A stretch of 64,000 nt of DNA from Corbicula japonica (Eukaryota > Mollusca > Bivalvia > Venerida > Cyrenidae). The notes beneath the pieces are model-generated. The model searched no databases. It saw only the letters and a program-made list of their open reading frames with translations, and was not told the origin of the DNA. The position numbers were made by a program, and so were the translations under genes. This document shows positions 11,901-26,900 of this stretch, piece after piece (the stretch's first letter is position 1; each line of letters begins with the position of its first letter). Location of the stretch: the NCBI GenBank assembly GCA_038501625.1, contig JAZAYU010000012.1:3844001-3908000 (forward strand). The letters run 5' to 3'.

Positions 11901-14900
11901 AACCACTTGCTAAAAGTTAAATATGGACTCTGTTTTCTTCGAAATTTGTTACAGTTTTTAATATATACTAGGAAGAGATATTAATACTATACATGTAAGA
12001 TAAAATATCTTCCTTTTTATGACCAAATTTTCTTCTTTGTCCATATTGATAATCAAAACCTCTCCTTCCCCCTCCCCCCACCCCTACGCCCACCTGGACG
12101 TAGGAAAAGTTGTAGTCTCTTGTAATAGGCTAGAGTTTGGCATGTTTAGTTTTTTAAAATAATTTCTCACAATTTATCAGAAATCAAATCTTAAGACTAT
12201 TGTGAGTTTTGACCACTTTATGAAATTCCTTGCAGTTATTCTAGTGAGTCAATTAATATATGAAATGTGATATACAGGAGTATGTGGCATAGAGAAAGAC
12301 TAAAAATAGTCTCCCGTAATGTTCAATGCTTTTATAAATATGTAAAACATGTATCCTTAATCTCATGGATACAATTTAAATCCTATGTACCGGTATGATC
12401 AGTGTAGATCCAGATCAGTCTACACATCTGCTATCTGATCTGGATCAACACTGTTTGCTTCTTGATCAGAATGAAGAAGCTGTCATACTGTATAAATGTG
12501 CAGGCAGATCTGGAAGTAAACTGCTTGCACTACAAAATAATATCCATAGAGTAAAACCCTGAGCACTTAGCCATTCACTGTATGGTTGTTTGAAAAAACT
12601 GCACAAATCAAATATAACCCTTTCCTGTATAGATACACCTTTATTGCTAAGACGAACAGTTTAGATCCAGATCAGCCAGCACATCCGTGCCGTCTGATCA
12701 GGATCTAAACTGTTCGCTTCTTGATTCATTAGGTTATTTCTGACCAAAATGCGACCAGTGCAGATCCTGATCAGACGGCACGGATGTGCTGGCTGATCTG
12801 GATCTACACTGGTCGCACATGCGTGAAAATGGGTATATATCCAGGAAAGGGTAAAGTTCTGTTTGAAAATGTGCAGATCGAGACAGAGCAATTGAAATGG
12901 GACAGGCCTTGATAGATCGTCACTTCGGACACCAGATCAAGAACCAAGAAACATTTCAAGATGCTGACGTCTACTACAGACTATTAGACGACGATGACAC
13001 CAGCGCCTTGAATGCTGGTCCATCGGATTGTGATCCAAGACCTGGTAAATGAGCTTCATTTTTGGGAAATGTTTTAAGTATGTTGTTTTAGGCATTTTCA
13101 GTTTACTCTGTTTTTACGAGAGAACCTAAGTTTATGTTAAGTTTATATTTCTATTTCTTCAAAACATAATTTTGTTAGAAATTATGACTCCATTTGATAT
13201 TTATTCATGCAAAATACATTGTAATCAATTTTGTCGGCTAAAATTTGTTATGTCAGTATTTATAAAATGACGTAAAAATTATAATTTTGCATGGCACAGT
13301 TTGTATGTGGTTTTCAACCATTATACCTCCAGAAATGAAGTTTTCAAAACAACAAACCTATTTTGTTGTTGGTGGTTGGGGATGGGGATGAGAGAACCCC
13401 TTCCCCCAATGATGTATTTTGTTTACCTTTTCTTTTTTTCTTTCAAAAACTCACACCAATAAAAATAATTTTTAGGGTTGGGAAAAATCATGGGTGGCAT
13501 TTTTTTTTCTTTTTGTTGATTTCTAAACTCTAACCATCACACTGATTTTTAAACTGTAGATGGGGTACCTTCACCATTTTGCTCTTCGAAAAATGATGAT
13601 ATGGTGTTAAGAGAGAGGGTTAGAGATTGGTGGATGGGGTACCCCATTGCTGTTTTGACTTTATCGATTTTTGCTTTAATCCAACAGTTATTTGGTGGGA
13701 GGTCAGAAGGGTAGGTTGCTGTCTTCATTTAACAAACTCTTGACTCACTCCACTCTTGTTTCAGGTCAGCTTTAGTTTGTTGTTCAGCTTGAATTTTCAA
13801 TATTCAGTTTGTTAGTAATTTGCCAACTCCCTAACAGCTTCACGATCCAGCATGTTAAGCTTGCCAATTTAGTAGTTCAGGAGCCTAAGGTCATAAAACT
13901 GAGACTGGAGACCAGCCCTAATTCGCATGCCTTTGATTGGTTGAAGTGAGATAGGAGATCTCAGATTTTAAGCAAATCTCAAGCAAAACCCTGCTACATA
14001 TACCAACTTCTTCAGCTGCTTACTACTTAGTACAGGGCCAAAGATAAAAAACATAGACTGGTGTCCAGGCTGAAATCGCAAGCGTCTGATTAGTAGAAAT
14101 TTCGAGTATTCTCCAAATGGACCAATCAGAATTTTAGTTTGAGACTGTTCTCTAATCTCAGTTTTTTGATATTGGATCATGGTTTTGCTTTAAATATCTT
14201 AATGGCATCAAAGGCCACACATACATTTATTTAGATCATGAACTGATTTCCCACTTGTTTTATTGATCCTGAAATTTAATCCTAATCACAGTTATTGTCC
14301 CTATTGGCTCTGAACAATTTTATTTATTAACCCTTCACTCCATGGATATGCTTTTTATCATGTTTGTAATTAGTATTGATGCATCTTTAGCCGGCACATG
14401 TGTGCATTCTGATCCGGATATGCTTGCTTTTGGTCAGTTACAAGCTAATGACTCTTAAAGCAAACAGTGTAAGTACTGGTCAGATGGCACGGATGTTCGA
14501 GCTTATCAGGTCAGGATCTTTGTTGTTTGCTAAATAAATAAATAAATAAAAGTCTTATCTATGGAGAAAACATTAGAATAGAGAAAGCAATTTTTGAATA
14601 CATGTACTTAGAGGGTTGTTCAAAAAGTAATGCAAAAGTCGTTCCATGACTTATATTGATAAGTGTAAACACGTTATATGAATATCTGCCGTCAGCATAA
14701 CCTTTTGTTTAACAAGCCTGAAAATTTCATTTACCTAAGTCTAAAATTACGACTTTTTAAATTTTTTAAATAGGGTATAGAGTACACTCACCAGAAGTTT
14801 TGATTGGTCACTTTTTATCCGTATTTTTTATTAGAAAGACATAGAATTTACTCTTTATCTATGATCATATGCCAATAACAGTCTTCAACTTAAGCTTTAA

Positions 14901-17900
14901 TCTTGTAATAATTGACTTTAGAACAGTTTGGCGAGGTCTATCCTTAATTTTGCTAAAATGCATTTCTTGTATAAATATGTCAAGCATACAAACATTTGCT
15001 CTTAATTTCTTGCATTGTTTTAATAGGACCCCTCATTAGTCGGAAAAATATAAAGTCTTATTAATCAACAGCACATTTGTTTAAATAAATTTCCTTCAAA
15101 GTATCAAATTTAAAATTACCTCCCTTTCAATTAAAGAATGTTCTAATTTTGACCCTGCGGTGTAAGTAAATGGTATTGGATTCATTTTAGAAAACAATCA
15201 ATAAAGATTAAAAAGACATTAGATAATTGATTTCAAGACAAAAAAGTTCTTTCCACAACTTCTCTTGACGTATGGAAGAAACGAAACTATCATACAATGT
15301 AAACATATACAATTGATGACCAATTAGAACTTTGGTTGAGTGTATACTAGCCTTTAGGTTAAGCAAATATCAGTGGCATGGTTCAGATAATAAAAGAAAA
15401 GTAATCAGCAATTCAAATACACTTTGAATACATCATAAAGTAAGTGTGTTTAGACTTGTCCATCTGATTATAAAACTAATTTGATCTGCTATTCTGGCTT
15501 GGGAAACACAGTCCTTATTAACAGGGGAGGTAAGTTTAAATAATGGGAAAAAGCAGGGGTTCGTTACAACACTTGTGAGTAAATATAGACCCCGGAATTG
15601 TTAAAAATACCACTGTGTCTTAAAGATAACAACTTAGGCAGTATATCTATGTATAAATTGTACGATTCCAAAAATATATATATAGCTTTACTCTTAATCA
15701 AAAAAAGTATTTCCCTTTTGGACTTGCTAAGTCGACGTATTTCAAGCTTTATAAAGTAATAACTTTAATAGTTAATTGTAATAAAGTAATACAAATTATT
15801 TTTTTCTAACAGGAAATCACAATTTCTACAAAATTTCAATTCAGAAATAAGAAAAAATGATGTAGCAAACTTATTTTATGATTTTTTCCCCGCAAAATTC
15901 GCAGTGACCTTTATATACCTCTAGAAAAATTCTGAAACAGCTACTTTCGTGTACTCAAAACTGAGAACAATTTTTAGAATATCTTAGAATAATTTAAACA
16001 TTTGAAAATCGATATATATTCTGCAATTTAACTGCATTTGAATTACTCTTGGATTACCCCTCATACTACTGTCATGGAAACAGAAAGAATGATTGTTAAA
16101 GGTTCAAATGATCTTGTATTCTTGTTCAAGCTGGGCAGCTCAGTGAAGATATCCGGAAGCTCATCTTGAAGATCTACAGTGGTTTCCTATCTTCAGATGG
16201 AAGAGTATGTACACAAGTTTTGCTCGTACATGTACCAAATTATGTGCCTCACAGAAATATACTTTTATTATATAGTTTGAAAATAGCTTCTGGTGTAATC
16301 TGTCAGAACTTTGTGTTTGAATCTTTATGATTTGAACAGCATAAAATAGACCTATTTAAGTAACATTGTTTGTGTTGACACTTTACTTATATACGTTTTT
16401 TTCTCATGTGAAACCAGTATAGATTAGATCAGTTGGAAAATTTGTGCCAACAAATCTAACATAATGAATTAAATATAAACAGTTCAGATCCTGTTTAGAT
16501 AATACGGAATGTAATTTCTGATCTGGATCTAACTGTTTGCCCATAAGATACAGCCATATGTAATAGAGTAAAGAGTTAATACATGTACTGATGTTATACC
16601 CTATATGTCCTTACTAATTAAAACTAGTGCTTAACTTTTCAAAAAAAAGTTATTCATAACAAGTGCTTGTTGGTCACATATCGAACATTTTGTAAAGAAA
16701 GCTGTGTTAACATACAATTGTTGAAAAAGACTTATTAGTTGACACAAACAAAACTTGTCACAGAAGTGACACATGACCCCATTGTATGACATTTAAAATG
16801 ACTGAACTTCAAGGTTATACCCACAGATGTTATGCTTAGCATACTTTTAAGTGCATGTCAGATGGCAATTCTGAAAATTATGGCGATGTTATTGTCAAGA
16901 CATGAAAATGGGATGGACAGACGTATTCTGATAATGTTTCTACAATAAACTAAGTTTGAACTGCAGTTGTGACATTGACCTAATGGGTTTGTACACAACA
17001 CTCCTTGTTACTAATAAAACATTTATGCCAAATATAAACAGGATTGTTCAATGAATTTCAAAGTTATGGGCCAACTAAAATATGACATGCCATTTGACCA
17101 GCAACATTGACCTTGGAGTTAGGCACCTGAGGTTTGCAGTGACGTATAAAAACTGATTTTAACATTAATGCCAAATATAAACAGGATTGCGCACTGCTTT
17201 TCAAAATTATAGAATGGACAAGCTCTGACATTAGACCCCCAACTGTGACCTTGATCTCTGAAATGGAAACCGTAGGTTTGTTTGACACTCCGTCTCAATG
17301 AGGTTTATATTTATGCCAAATATATGACAGTAATGTCAATATTTTTTTTTGACCTAGAAATGTTGTTGGTCGCCTTTTTTTAAAATTCAAAATGGTAGTG
17401 TCTCTAGCTGGGAGCGAACCCGCACTGTCACGGCGACAGCGCCTAGCCCTGCAATTTTCTGCGACGCAACCAACTGAGCTAACCGGGACAACCCCCAAAA
17501 AAGGTTGATCGGATAGCCCTGATATACGTAACAATCACTACATGACATCGGTAACGGGTTATTTTACTGAAATTGTTCGGAAAATGGCGATTGTGTTTTG
17601 AAGGGAGCACGCTGGTATGAGCAAAGTCGTTGAGTGATGACAAATTACCTTTCAGAAGTTTTCTGATTAAAATACACGTTGACAGTAACAAAATACATGT
17701 TGACACAGTAACATTTGTGTGGCCTTAAATTTGTAAACAATTAACAAGGAAGAGCTGAACTTTATTTTAACTTTTCCAGTTAAATTGTATTCAGTATAGA
17801 TGATCATGTTTAAAGAATTGTGCTAAGTTTACTGATCAAATATATTTAAGAAAGTCAACTACAAAGGGATTGGTGGAAGCATTGAGTTTACACACTATGT

Positions 17901-20900
17901 TCGACTCACTAAAGAACTGGTCCGTGTACAGATTGCCGAGGCATCAAGGGAGGAGAAAATTGCATTCTTTATCAATATTTACAATGCACTTGTCATACAT
18001 GCCAATGTTACTATGGGACCACCTGTGAACTTGTGGCAAAGGTATAAGGTGAGTAAAACAACAACGCAAACATTAAGAAGCTCTTTTTGTTGTGGTGAAC
18101 TAAAATACTGAACAAATAAAGAAACTCGCAAAATTCCACAGGAACTTCTCTGACACTGTTCATGCCGTTATTCAAACAGTAAGAGGAAATTGATCACAAA
18201 ATTGTATATTTTCGAAGATCTTGCTTTTTCATTAAAAAGCTAAACAGTTATCAGAACTTCATTTGGTTGTGGTAGATATAAAAGTTAGATTTTGTTATTT
18301 TATGAACATTTTGTAAATAATGATGGATGTTTTCATGAATAAGCTTCTGTGCTTGTTTTCAGTTCTTCAACACGGTGAGATATATTATAGGTGGCTACCA
18401 ATATTCTCTGCAGGACATTGAAAATGGTGTGCTGAGAGCTAACAGAAAAGGAATAGGTAATAGGTTAAATTGTTGTTGTTTTTTGAGACGAAGTGCAGAA
18501 GCCATGTTCCGGATGGCCTGCTTCAAGGTCAAAGTAAGACTTAGGGGTCAAAGGTCATAGCTAATAAGTTAGCGATTTCCCTTCTGCTCTGTAGCTCTTG
18601 AACCCCTTGAAGGATTTCGAAGAAACCTGACACAAATGTTAAACACATTTGGACGACGTGCAGATGCCATGTTCCGGTTGGCCTGCTTCATGGTCAAGGT
18701 CAGACTTGGGAGGTCAAAGGTCATAGTAAGCAATTTCCCTTCAGCTCTGTAACTCTTCAACCCCTTTAAGTTATAGATATTGACCGTTACGAACTTCATG
18801 TCTAAACTACGGAAGCTGCACATTTCGTACAATCAGTAAGAGGGGTACGCGTATGCATAACGACAAGGCAGTTAAGAGTACAATGGGGTCCTACCGATAT
18901 ACAGAGTTATCTTAATATTCTGTCATAATTTACCTCCCTTTGTAACGCGGACCTGTCACTGGGTAGTTCCGGTCTGAGATTGACAATTTAAACAGACCTG
19001 CAGGAATCATCCGAGGTCCTTTCAAATACGTTTTAATAGGGTCTGGTTGGTTAGAGATCAGCATAATGCATAAAAACGTTTGATTTTTATCATTGAATTA
19101 AAAAATAGATAGTTTTTATAGTGCAGCGCATAATATTTAAATTTTCTCTTATAACCATTTTAATACGTCGGAGAGGTTTTTGTTAAACATCGTTATGTTC
19201 AACCCCTATCTAATAAAGAGTTAAAAAAATACACATTTCTTATGCTTAAAAATTGCAGATTTGAGGAAATGAAAAGTTAGAAAACCTTAAAAAAGTGTAG
19301 TAAAATTTATAACACATGCTATAAAATAAAGTTTGACGTCTGCCAATGAAACGCTCGTTCACTTTTATAAATGTTCTTTCATGTCGATGCAACATTTTTT
19401 TGGCCAGATATTTAATAGATTTTTTTAAATAACTGAACCTTATCCTACAAATTGAATGCCCACCATTCGATTAATAGATTTGTGCTATGTACGTATTGAC
19501 GTATTTTTCAATCTACTGCTCTTTTTTTCTATAAGTTCTTTCGTGTTCTTATACAATTAAGAACATATTCAAACATTGTTTCATAATGTTTTCACGTTTA
19601 TCTCTTTATTTCTGAAAAATTTTAGTTCTTTTAGTTTTACAATCAATTTTATATAAATAAATATATGTTTGGGTAAAACTTCCCGAGTTTAACTTAATAC
19701 AGTTCGGAGCGCATCAAGTTGCCAATATCATATAATCAATGTCTCGGGTCTCAAACATTAACTCGAAAATTAATTAGAATATTTAATCTCTAGTCAGTTT
19801 CCTAATACAACAATTTTACCCCCAAAAGCAACGTTTTCATCCTCTTACAAACGTACAACTGAACTTCAAAAGGTCTTTATCACACCTCCAGCTGGTAAAA
19901 CCCAGTCTTGCTAATTAGATTACGTAACATTGTCATAAAACACCAGGCCCTTTTCTTAATAAGCATTGTTTGGATGACTTAACGGTGATTGGCTGAATAC
20001 TTAAGTGAATGTTTAAAAAAGCTATAATTTCCATGCCAGCAAAAAAAATGTCATAAAGAATACATGAAGTTACGTAAATAGGTAAAGTTGCATTTACTTA
20101 TTAACTTAAAATCAATTTAAAAAGATGATGGTTAAATTTATATGTCTGTTTCACTTTTTTGGTTTATGGCATTTTAACTTCAAAAGCACTTCGAGACTTT
20201 TTATTTACACTTTAAACGCTATGCTTTATTACCGCTTCTAAACCGGAACTACCCAATCAGCAAGGGAAACCACTCTCAATGGGAGGTAACTCAGTATATC
20301 GGTAGGCCCCCATTGATTGTTCTTTCAAAATTGTTTATGGAAATAAAAAAAATTGAGAAAACAGCTAATTCATATTATAAAGTATAGTAAACGACACCTA
20401 AAATAATTTCATTTTATGTTACTTATCAGTATTCTCGATTTATAATAATTGTGATCACGGCATAAGCATTGTTCGAAAAATGTTGATGGACAAGTTAGTA
20501 TTCACAATTTTGTCGCTATCACACGATCATATGTTATTTTTCAACAAAGATAAGTTGGCAATGTTTACATTGGCGTTACATGTCAACAATAAACTATTTT
20601 TTAAATCGTTGGCATCAAGCGAAGCGCTACTGATACATGTCCGATTAGCCGAGTAGTCTAAAGCGCAGTCAATAAAACGTTGACATGGCAATGCTAAAAA
20701 CGGTGTTATAGGTTTAGGTTCCGAACATCATTTTATTTACATTTGTTTTAATTTTACTTAAAAAATCGTTTCCAAAAGATCCTCAAGAAAATAAAAGAAA
20801 TGTCGTATTCATGAGATCCTGAATTAAGTAAGACAAGTTACAACAGAAAGAAGTTATATCTGAGCTCGTAAGAAGTAGTAAAAAATACTAAAAATGGTTC

Positions 20901-23900
20901 TTGAATATCGTGAGGAGAAAGCAATATCCAAGACAATAAAAAATAAAATTAATGAAGTTTTTAGCTGACATGACTGACATGAATGCAATAAAACTTAAAA
21001 CAAAAAATAATCTTAAATTATTATGCCCCCCTTCGAAGAAGCGGGGGTATATTGCTTTGCACATGTCGGTCGGTCGGTAGGTCGGTCGGTCGGTCCGTAG
21101 ACCACATCTTGTCCGATCAATAACTAGACAACGCTTTGTGATACAGTCCTTATATTTGGTGTGGAGGTTGGTCATGACCAGTAGAAGACCCCTATTGATT
21201 TTGGGGTCAGTAGGTCAAAGGTCAAGGTCACAGTGGCCTTGACCACAAAAACCTTGTCCGATCAATAACTAGACAACGCTTTGTGATACAGTCCTCATAT
21301 TTGGTGTGGAGGTTGGTCATGACCAGTAGAAGACCCCTATTGATTTTGGGGTCAGTAGGTCAAAGGTCAAGGTCACAGTGGCCTTGACCACAAAAACCTT
21401 GTCCGATCAATAACTAGACAACGCTTTGTGATACAGTCCTCATATTTGGTGTGGAGGTTGGTCATGACCAGTAGAAGACCCCTATTGATTTTGGGGTCAG
21501 TAGGTCAAAGGTCAAGGTCACAGTGGCCTTGACCACAAAAACCTTGTCCGATCAATAACTAGACAACGCTTTGTGATACAGTCCTCATATTTGGTGTGGA
21601 GGTTGGTCATGACCAATAGAAGAACCGTGATATTTAAAATACAATAATCTACAGATTTAAATTACAATAAAATCCTTTGTGTTAGACTAGGTTAATCTAC
21701 ACGCGCTTATGTTTGTCGAGGTAAATGTAATTCTCTCATTGGATGACCTGGTTATTGATATATAGGAGTTCCACCGTCTTGTAAAGTGCTTTCATGACTG
21801 GTACCCTTCATTGCTAAAGCTTACAAAAGTCTCTAAATTTCCAAAAATTTAAATTCAATGCTAATAGATATCACTTGCACGTCAGGGGGGGGGGGGGGGG
21901 CATTTGTGTTTGACAAACACCTCTTGTTTAAAATATATATCTAAAAGACCCGAGTCCGTGGGAATCGAACCCTGACGGAATAAAGTTAGGCCAGTGCTCA
22001 CAGCGTTAAGGCCTTGCTCCTTGCCATAGACAAAAAAAATCAAAAGCGTGCAATCGGCACAATGCAGGTCCATCAAACTTTGCACAAATCAATGCTATAA
22101 GTGTATGATTTTTTACAGATGTTTAGAAAAATAAGTACAGTAAAGAAAAATAATTAGACCTATTTAAAACATCACTGAAATTTTATTTGCAATTTATCAC
22201 AAAAACGAAGCAACACTGAACATTAATTAAATAAAGCGCTTTCCACTCAAATAAATAAAAAATAATTAATTTCAATATCCAGTACAATGTTCTATCTAGG
22301 TTAGCAGTTTTATTCTTTCAGAATAACTTTTTAAACCTTGACTATAATGAATTTCAAAACACTGCACAAATACCATCACACAAGAGTTATATTGTTTTAC
22401 ATGTAGAGATTAAATTTCCTATCGGTAAAATCATGTGGGCATGATTTTGCATGCTTTTAGCATGGGTGAGTGACCACATGGGACAATGGATGATGCGTTT
22501 GGATTTTGATTTATAAGAGCAATATTTTCAAGATATTTTGAAAAAAAGAAACTGGTTGGCCCTAGAGGGAACATTGAGCTGGATATTATAATTAAATATT
22601 TTTGTTTATTTTATTGGAAAGTGCTTTATTTGGACATCCGGATTAGACAACATAGCAGATACCACATTTTATTACTTTTCTAGCAAAATTCTTTTTATTT
22701 AACAATTGTCTCAAGTTAATATCAATATTCATCTGTTTGTAACTATATAATCCATTATTTTTAGAAATTTAAAAAAAAACTGTATGGTATACAAGTAAGA
22801 ATAACCTTAAATTATTTATTTATTTATAATTATATATCATTTGTGTAAACTTTTATAGTGGCATAAGAAAACATTGAGTTTCAGCTGGATGTAAAATCAT
22901 AATTTGGATTGGAAGTGTGTTTCAAGTGTTTCACTTTTGTGAATGCGTGCAAATTTCGTGTCCGGTCCATAACTTCTCAACCCTTGGAAAGAGTTTCATG
23001 AAACTTTGGTCAAATATCACCCTATCTATACGATGTGCAGAACCCATGTTCCAACCTGGCCTGCTCAAGTTCAAGGCCACCAGGGGTTTTAAAAGATTTA
23101 AACCATGAACTTCGTGTTCGGTCCATATCTGCTGAACCCCTGGAAGGAATTTCATGAAACTTGGGTCAAATGTTCATCCAATCAAGACGATGTGCAGAAC
23201 CATGGTTCCAAACCGGAAAGCTCAATGTCAAGGTCACCAGTGGTGTTTAAAGATCGAAAAATGCACTTCGTGTTCGGTCCATATCTTCTGAATCCCGGGA
23301 ATGAATTTCTTGAAACTGGTTTAATGTTCATCCCATCAAGGCGTAGTGCAGAAGCCATGTTGCAATCTGGCCAGCTAAAGGTCAAGGTCATTAGTGGTTT
23401 TTCAAGGTTTAAACCATGTATTTCGTGCCCGCCTTATAACTTCTTAACCCCTTGAAGGAATTTTATGAAACTTTGGTCAAATGTTCATCTCATTGAGACA
23501 GTAAGTAGAGCACAGCGTACTGTCACATTAAATAATGGTGAGCCCAATGTTTCATTCTTAACCTTTTCAACATTTCTTCACATGGTGGGGGATATTGCTG
23601 TCTTTCAAACAAACTGCCTTGTCAACATGAAAATGGCTTTGTCGCTGTTGTTGAATAGTTGAATTTCATCATAGAACGTCCTCGTATTGCTCTGTGAGGA
23701 ATAATCAAGATGTCAGAAAGTTATCATTTCCATGGATATTGTCAATTTAAGGTATGCTTAACTTCCTTACAGAAGCAGAATGTTTACCTGAATGGTCTAT
23801 GGCAAATTAATGTCTTTTTTTATAAAGCTTTGTTATGATTGCTGACACCGCGGATGAATAGTGATTCGGCAAATTGCTACACTACATTGGTAGTATGGAG

Positions 23901-26900
23901 TACCTACAGGTTTCAACATTTGTGCAAAAAATGAAAAAATGATTAAAATTTAACCAGAATAGATTTTCAAGGAATAACAATGAAAAAACCTCAATATGAT
24001 GATCATTCTACTAAATATTGTAACGTTGTAGGTATGCTGATGAGGCCATTTGGTTCATCTGACCCTCGGTTAAAGGTTGCCCTGGAGACGCATGAACCTT
24101 TGATACACTTTGCACTGGTGTGTGGAGCAAAGAGCTGTCCTCCAATCAAGACATACTCTGCTGATGTAAGTGATGCTGAACAGGTTTTTATCTTTATAAT
24201 TCCAACCGTGCATGTTTGCCTTAAATTGAGTGGTTGAAACTAGGGATGATAATTAATATCTGATAACTCAAACCAAAGTTAGAGAGTTTTGTTTAAAAAA
24301 CTAGTATTACTTGTGAAAAATATTTTGAAATATACAACAACAAAAAACAACAGGATAAATTATCTCTAGCCATCATAATTCTGCTAATAGCCAATGGAAT
24401 CAGGGGGGTAGGACGTGGCACTGCATCCGAAGATAGTTAAGCGAGGATATTGTTGCATTGGGATAAAAATGGCGGTTTAGTGGGCATTTTTTAAATAAAA
24501 CGGATTTATTTTGCGAGGTAATTTCCTTCATTCTATATTTAATTTAATGTCCACCTGTGCGTTCTGTGACCAGATGCCTAAGGTACCCTCGACACTTTGT
24601 TTCAGGAACGCAGGTTTTGTAACAAAAAAGTTATTGAAGGTTTTATCCTACCCCCTGGGAATTTCGCAATGGTCAGTTAGTGCAATTTCATTATTTCATA
24701 CAAAATTTCTTGTTGGTTCATATGATTTCTTAAGTTATCAATTAATTCATTGAACTGGTGTGCTTTTTTCAAGTGATAATAATTTATGTTGATGGTGTAT
24801 TTATTCACGTCCGGATATGTTCCTCACCCTGTTTATATATATAATAAAGGAAGGTGACGTAACCAAAACCTTGTAACGCGCCAAAATGAATAAACACGCC
24901 ATAAACATGAATTATAATAACTTTGAAAAAGCATACGAATTCATTGAATCCATTGATATGAAAAAGGTTTTTAGAAATTTTTTAATTATATGGTCTCAAA
25001 TTTTCATAGTTAAAACACATTGGATATTAGACTGAAATTTCTTAATACTAATATATTTCTTAATTACATATCATATAATATACGGTCATACCAATTTTGT
25101 AAGCTGTCAGTTTGTGAACTCAGGGGCGGCAAATGTAATAAGGCATGCATGTGTGGGTTTATGATTTTACTCGTCCTGCCAAACCTATGTGTTAGCAGCT
25201 CTACTGCCTCTGTGTAATTAGTGTTCTCTTGTGCACAGCCATCTTCAGCGTTCGGTTCCTTAATGACATGTACTCCCGGATCTCTTCTACATTCTCAGTT
25301 CAGTCTTCAGTGCCCAGGGTTATAAAAATGAGCTTGGAAACCAGTCTCTAATCTCAAGGATCTGATTGGCTGAAATGGCGACTGGTCGCCATTTTGGCCA
25401 ATCAGATGCTTGAGATTGGAGACTGGTTTCTATGCTCAGTTTTATAACCTTCAACCCAGCATTTCAGTGACATTAATTCTTCTTTTGCTGGTTCCACTTC
25501 TTCAAATCTCGTTGAAATTGCACATCGCTGTGCTTCTCGTATGGAAAGGAGTTTCTCTAGTTTCATATTGCTGGATTTGTTTCTTCAGGGCACCAAAATG
25601 TGTTGAATGTATTCGGTTGTGTAAGATACAATGTAGAATGCATCTTCCAAGTTCGACCTTTATAATGCTCGGGCGGTATATAGTCGCCGCGTTGTACTTC
25701 AGTCCGTACGTCCGTCAGTCCCGCATTCGTGTCGGGCCCATAACTTTGTTATTTGAAGTCGCATTTACAAATAATTTTACGGAAATGATCATCCTATTGA
25801 GAAGACCCGTTGCGCACAAAATTAGGGTTGCTACATTGAAGGTCAAGGTCAGTGTGACTTTGAAGCAAAATCGTATCCAGCCCATAACCTTGTTATTTGC
25901 ATTCGCATTTTAAAATTATTCCACAATAGCAGAAAAAAGTGTGCAGAGTTTTGACATTTAAATTTAGGATTGTGTGTGCATGACATTCAAACTTTCGACG
26001 CTTTTGGACAAAATTTGTCTTTGAATGTTCGAGAAAACGGTTGCAAACATATATGACATGCTATTTGTGAGTGAAAATGCTTGATACAGAAGTACGATGC
26101 ACTTTATCCGGTCAAAATCGGTTAAGAAATTTCTGAGAAACAAGCAAAAATCATACCTGAAGCAAGCGATATTTCCAATATACGTAAATATGCGCACAAC
26201 ATTCTCGTAAAAGTCACGTGTTATAGCCTCCCTATAAAAAGGTGGTCTTTCAATCAAGCAAATATTCCATCTATTATGACACAAGTTCCAGTGAATATTT
26301 GATTTATTATTATGTTTTTGCACTGGTAATCCAGATCAGACTTCACAATGTGTAGGTAGATCTGGTTATCCTCACGATCTGATCTAGTGTCTCGAGTGGT
26401 CACTTGTGAGGTATTGGCTGTATCACATGGAATAAAGGCAACTTTCACTCATGTTTTTTTCTTTTTCTCTAACAGCGAGTCAATTATAAAGGTTATTTTT
26501 CGACAGGATATTTATAATCAACTGAAACTGGCAGCAGAGTCGTTCCTGGAAGGAGATGACGGGTGTCAGGTAGACATGAACAAGAAAACTATCAAGTTAT
26601 CCCAGATCCTCAAATGGTATAGTGTTGACTTTGGAAAAAACAAGGATGAGGTAAACACATTCACTTAAATTTTGAAAGGGCCAACCTTTAAAACTTACGA
26701 GACGGAGAGGCAGTCAGTAACTGTTCTTTAATTAATTTGATGATTGTCCACTTACCACTTACTTTCCATATCCATATCAGAACACATCCCTAGCAAGACT
26801 CAAACCTTCGACCTCCTGATCCGAAGAAATAATCTTTTTATGGAATATTATAACAGTATGCTGTCTGTATGTTCATATTTTTCGATTTGGGTATGTAAAC

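Noticed and set aside
12661..12891. Open frame giving DPDQTARMCWLIWI-type peptide (also near 11019-11225 and 62705-62950)
   Set aside because: Accidental translation of the TTAA/CCC MITE; the real exon at 12877 is on the other strand.
17393..17495. A working tRNA gene
   Set aside because: A and B boxes are present but too far apart, no full cloverleaf can be folded by eye, and a second partial copy exists at 11849; a SINE is likelier.
22917..23455. Overlapping open frames on both strands with recurring peptides
   Set aside because: Products of the ~157-bp tandem repeat; the peptide periodicity equals the DNA period.
25410..25913. 167-codon open frame with hydrophobic stretches
   Set aside because: Starts in a foldback arm and ends in a dispersed repeat; no motif and no splice partners.
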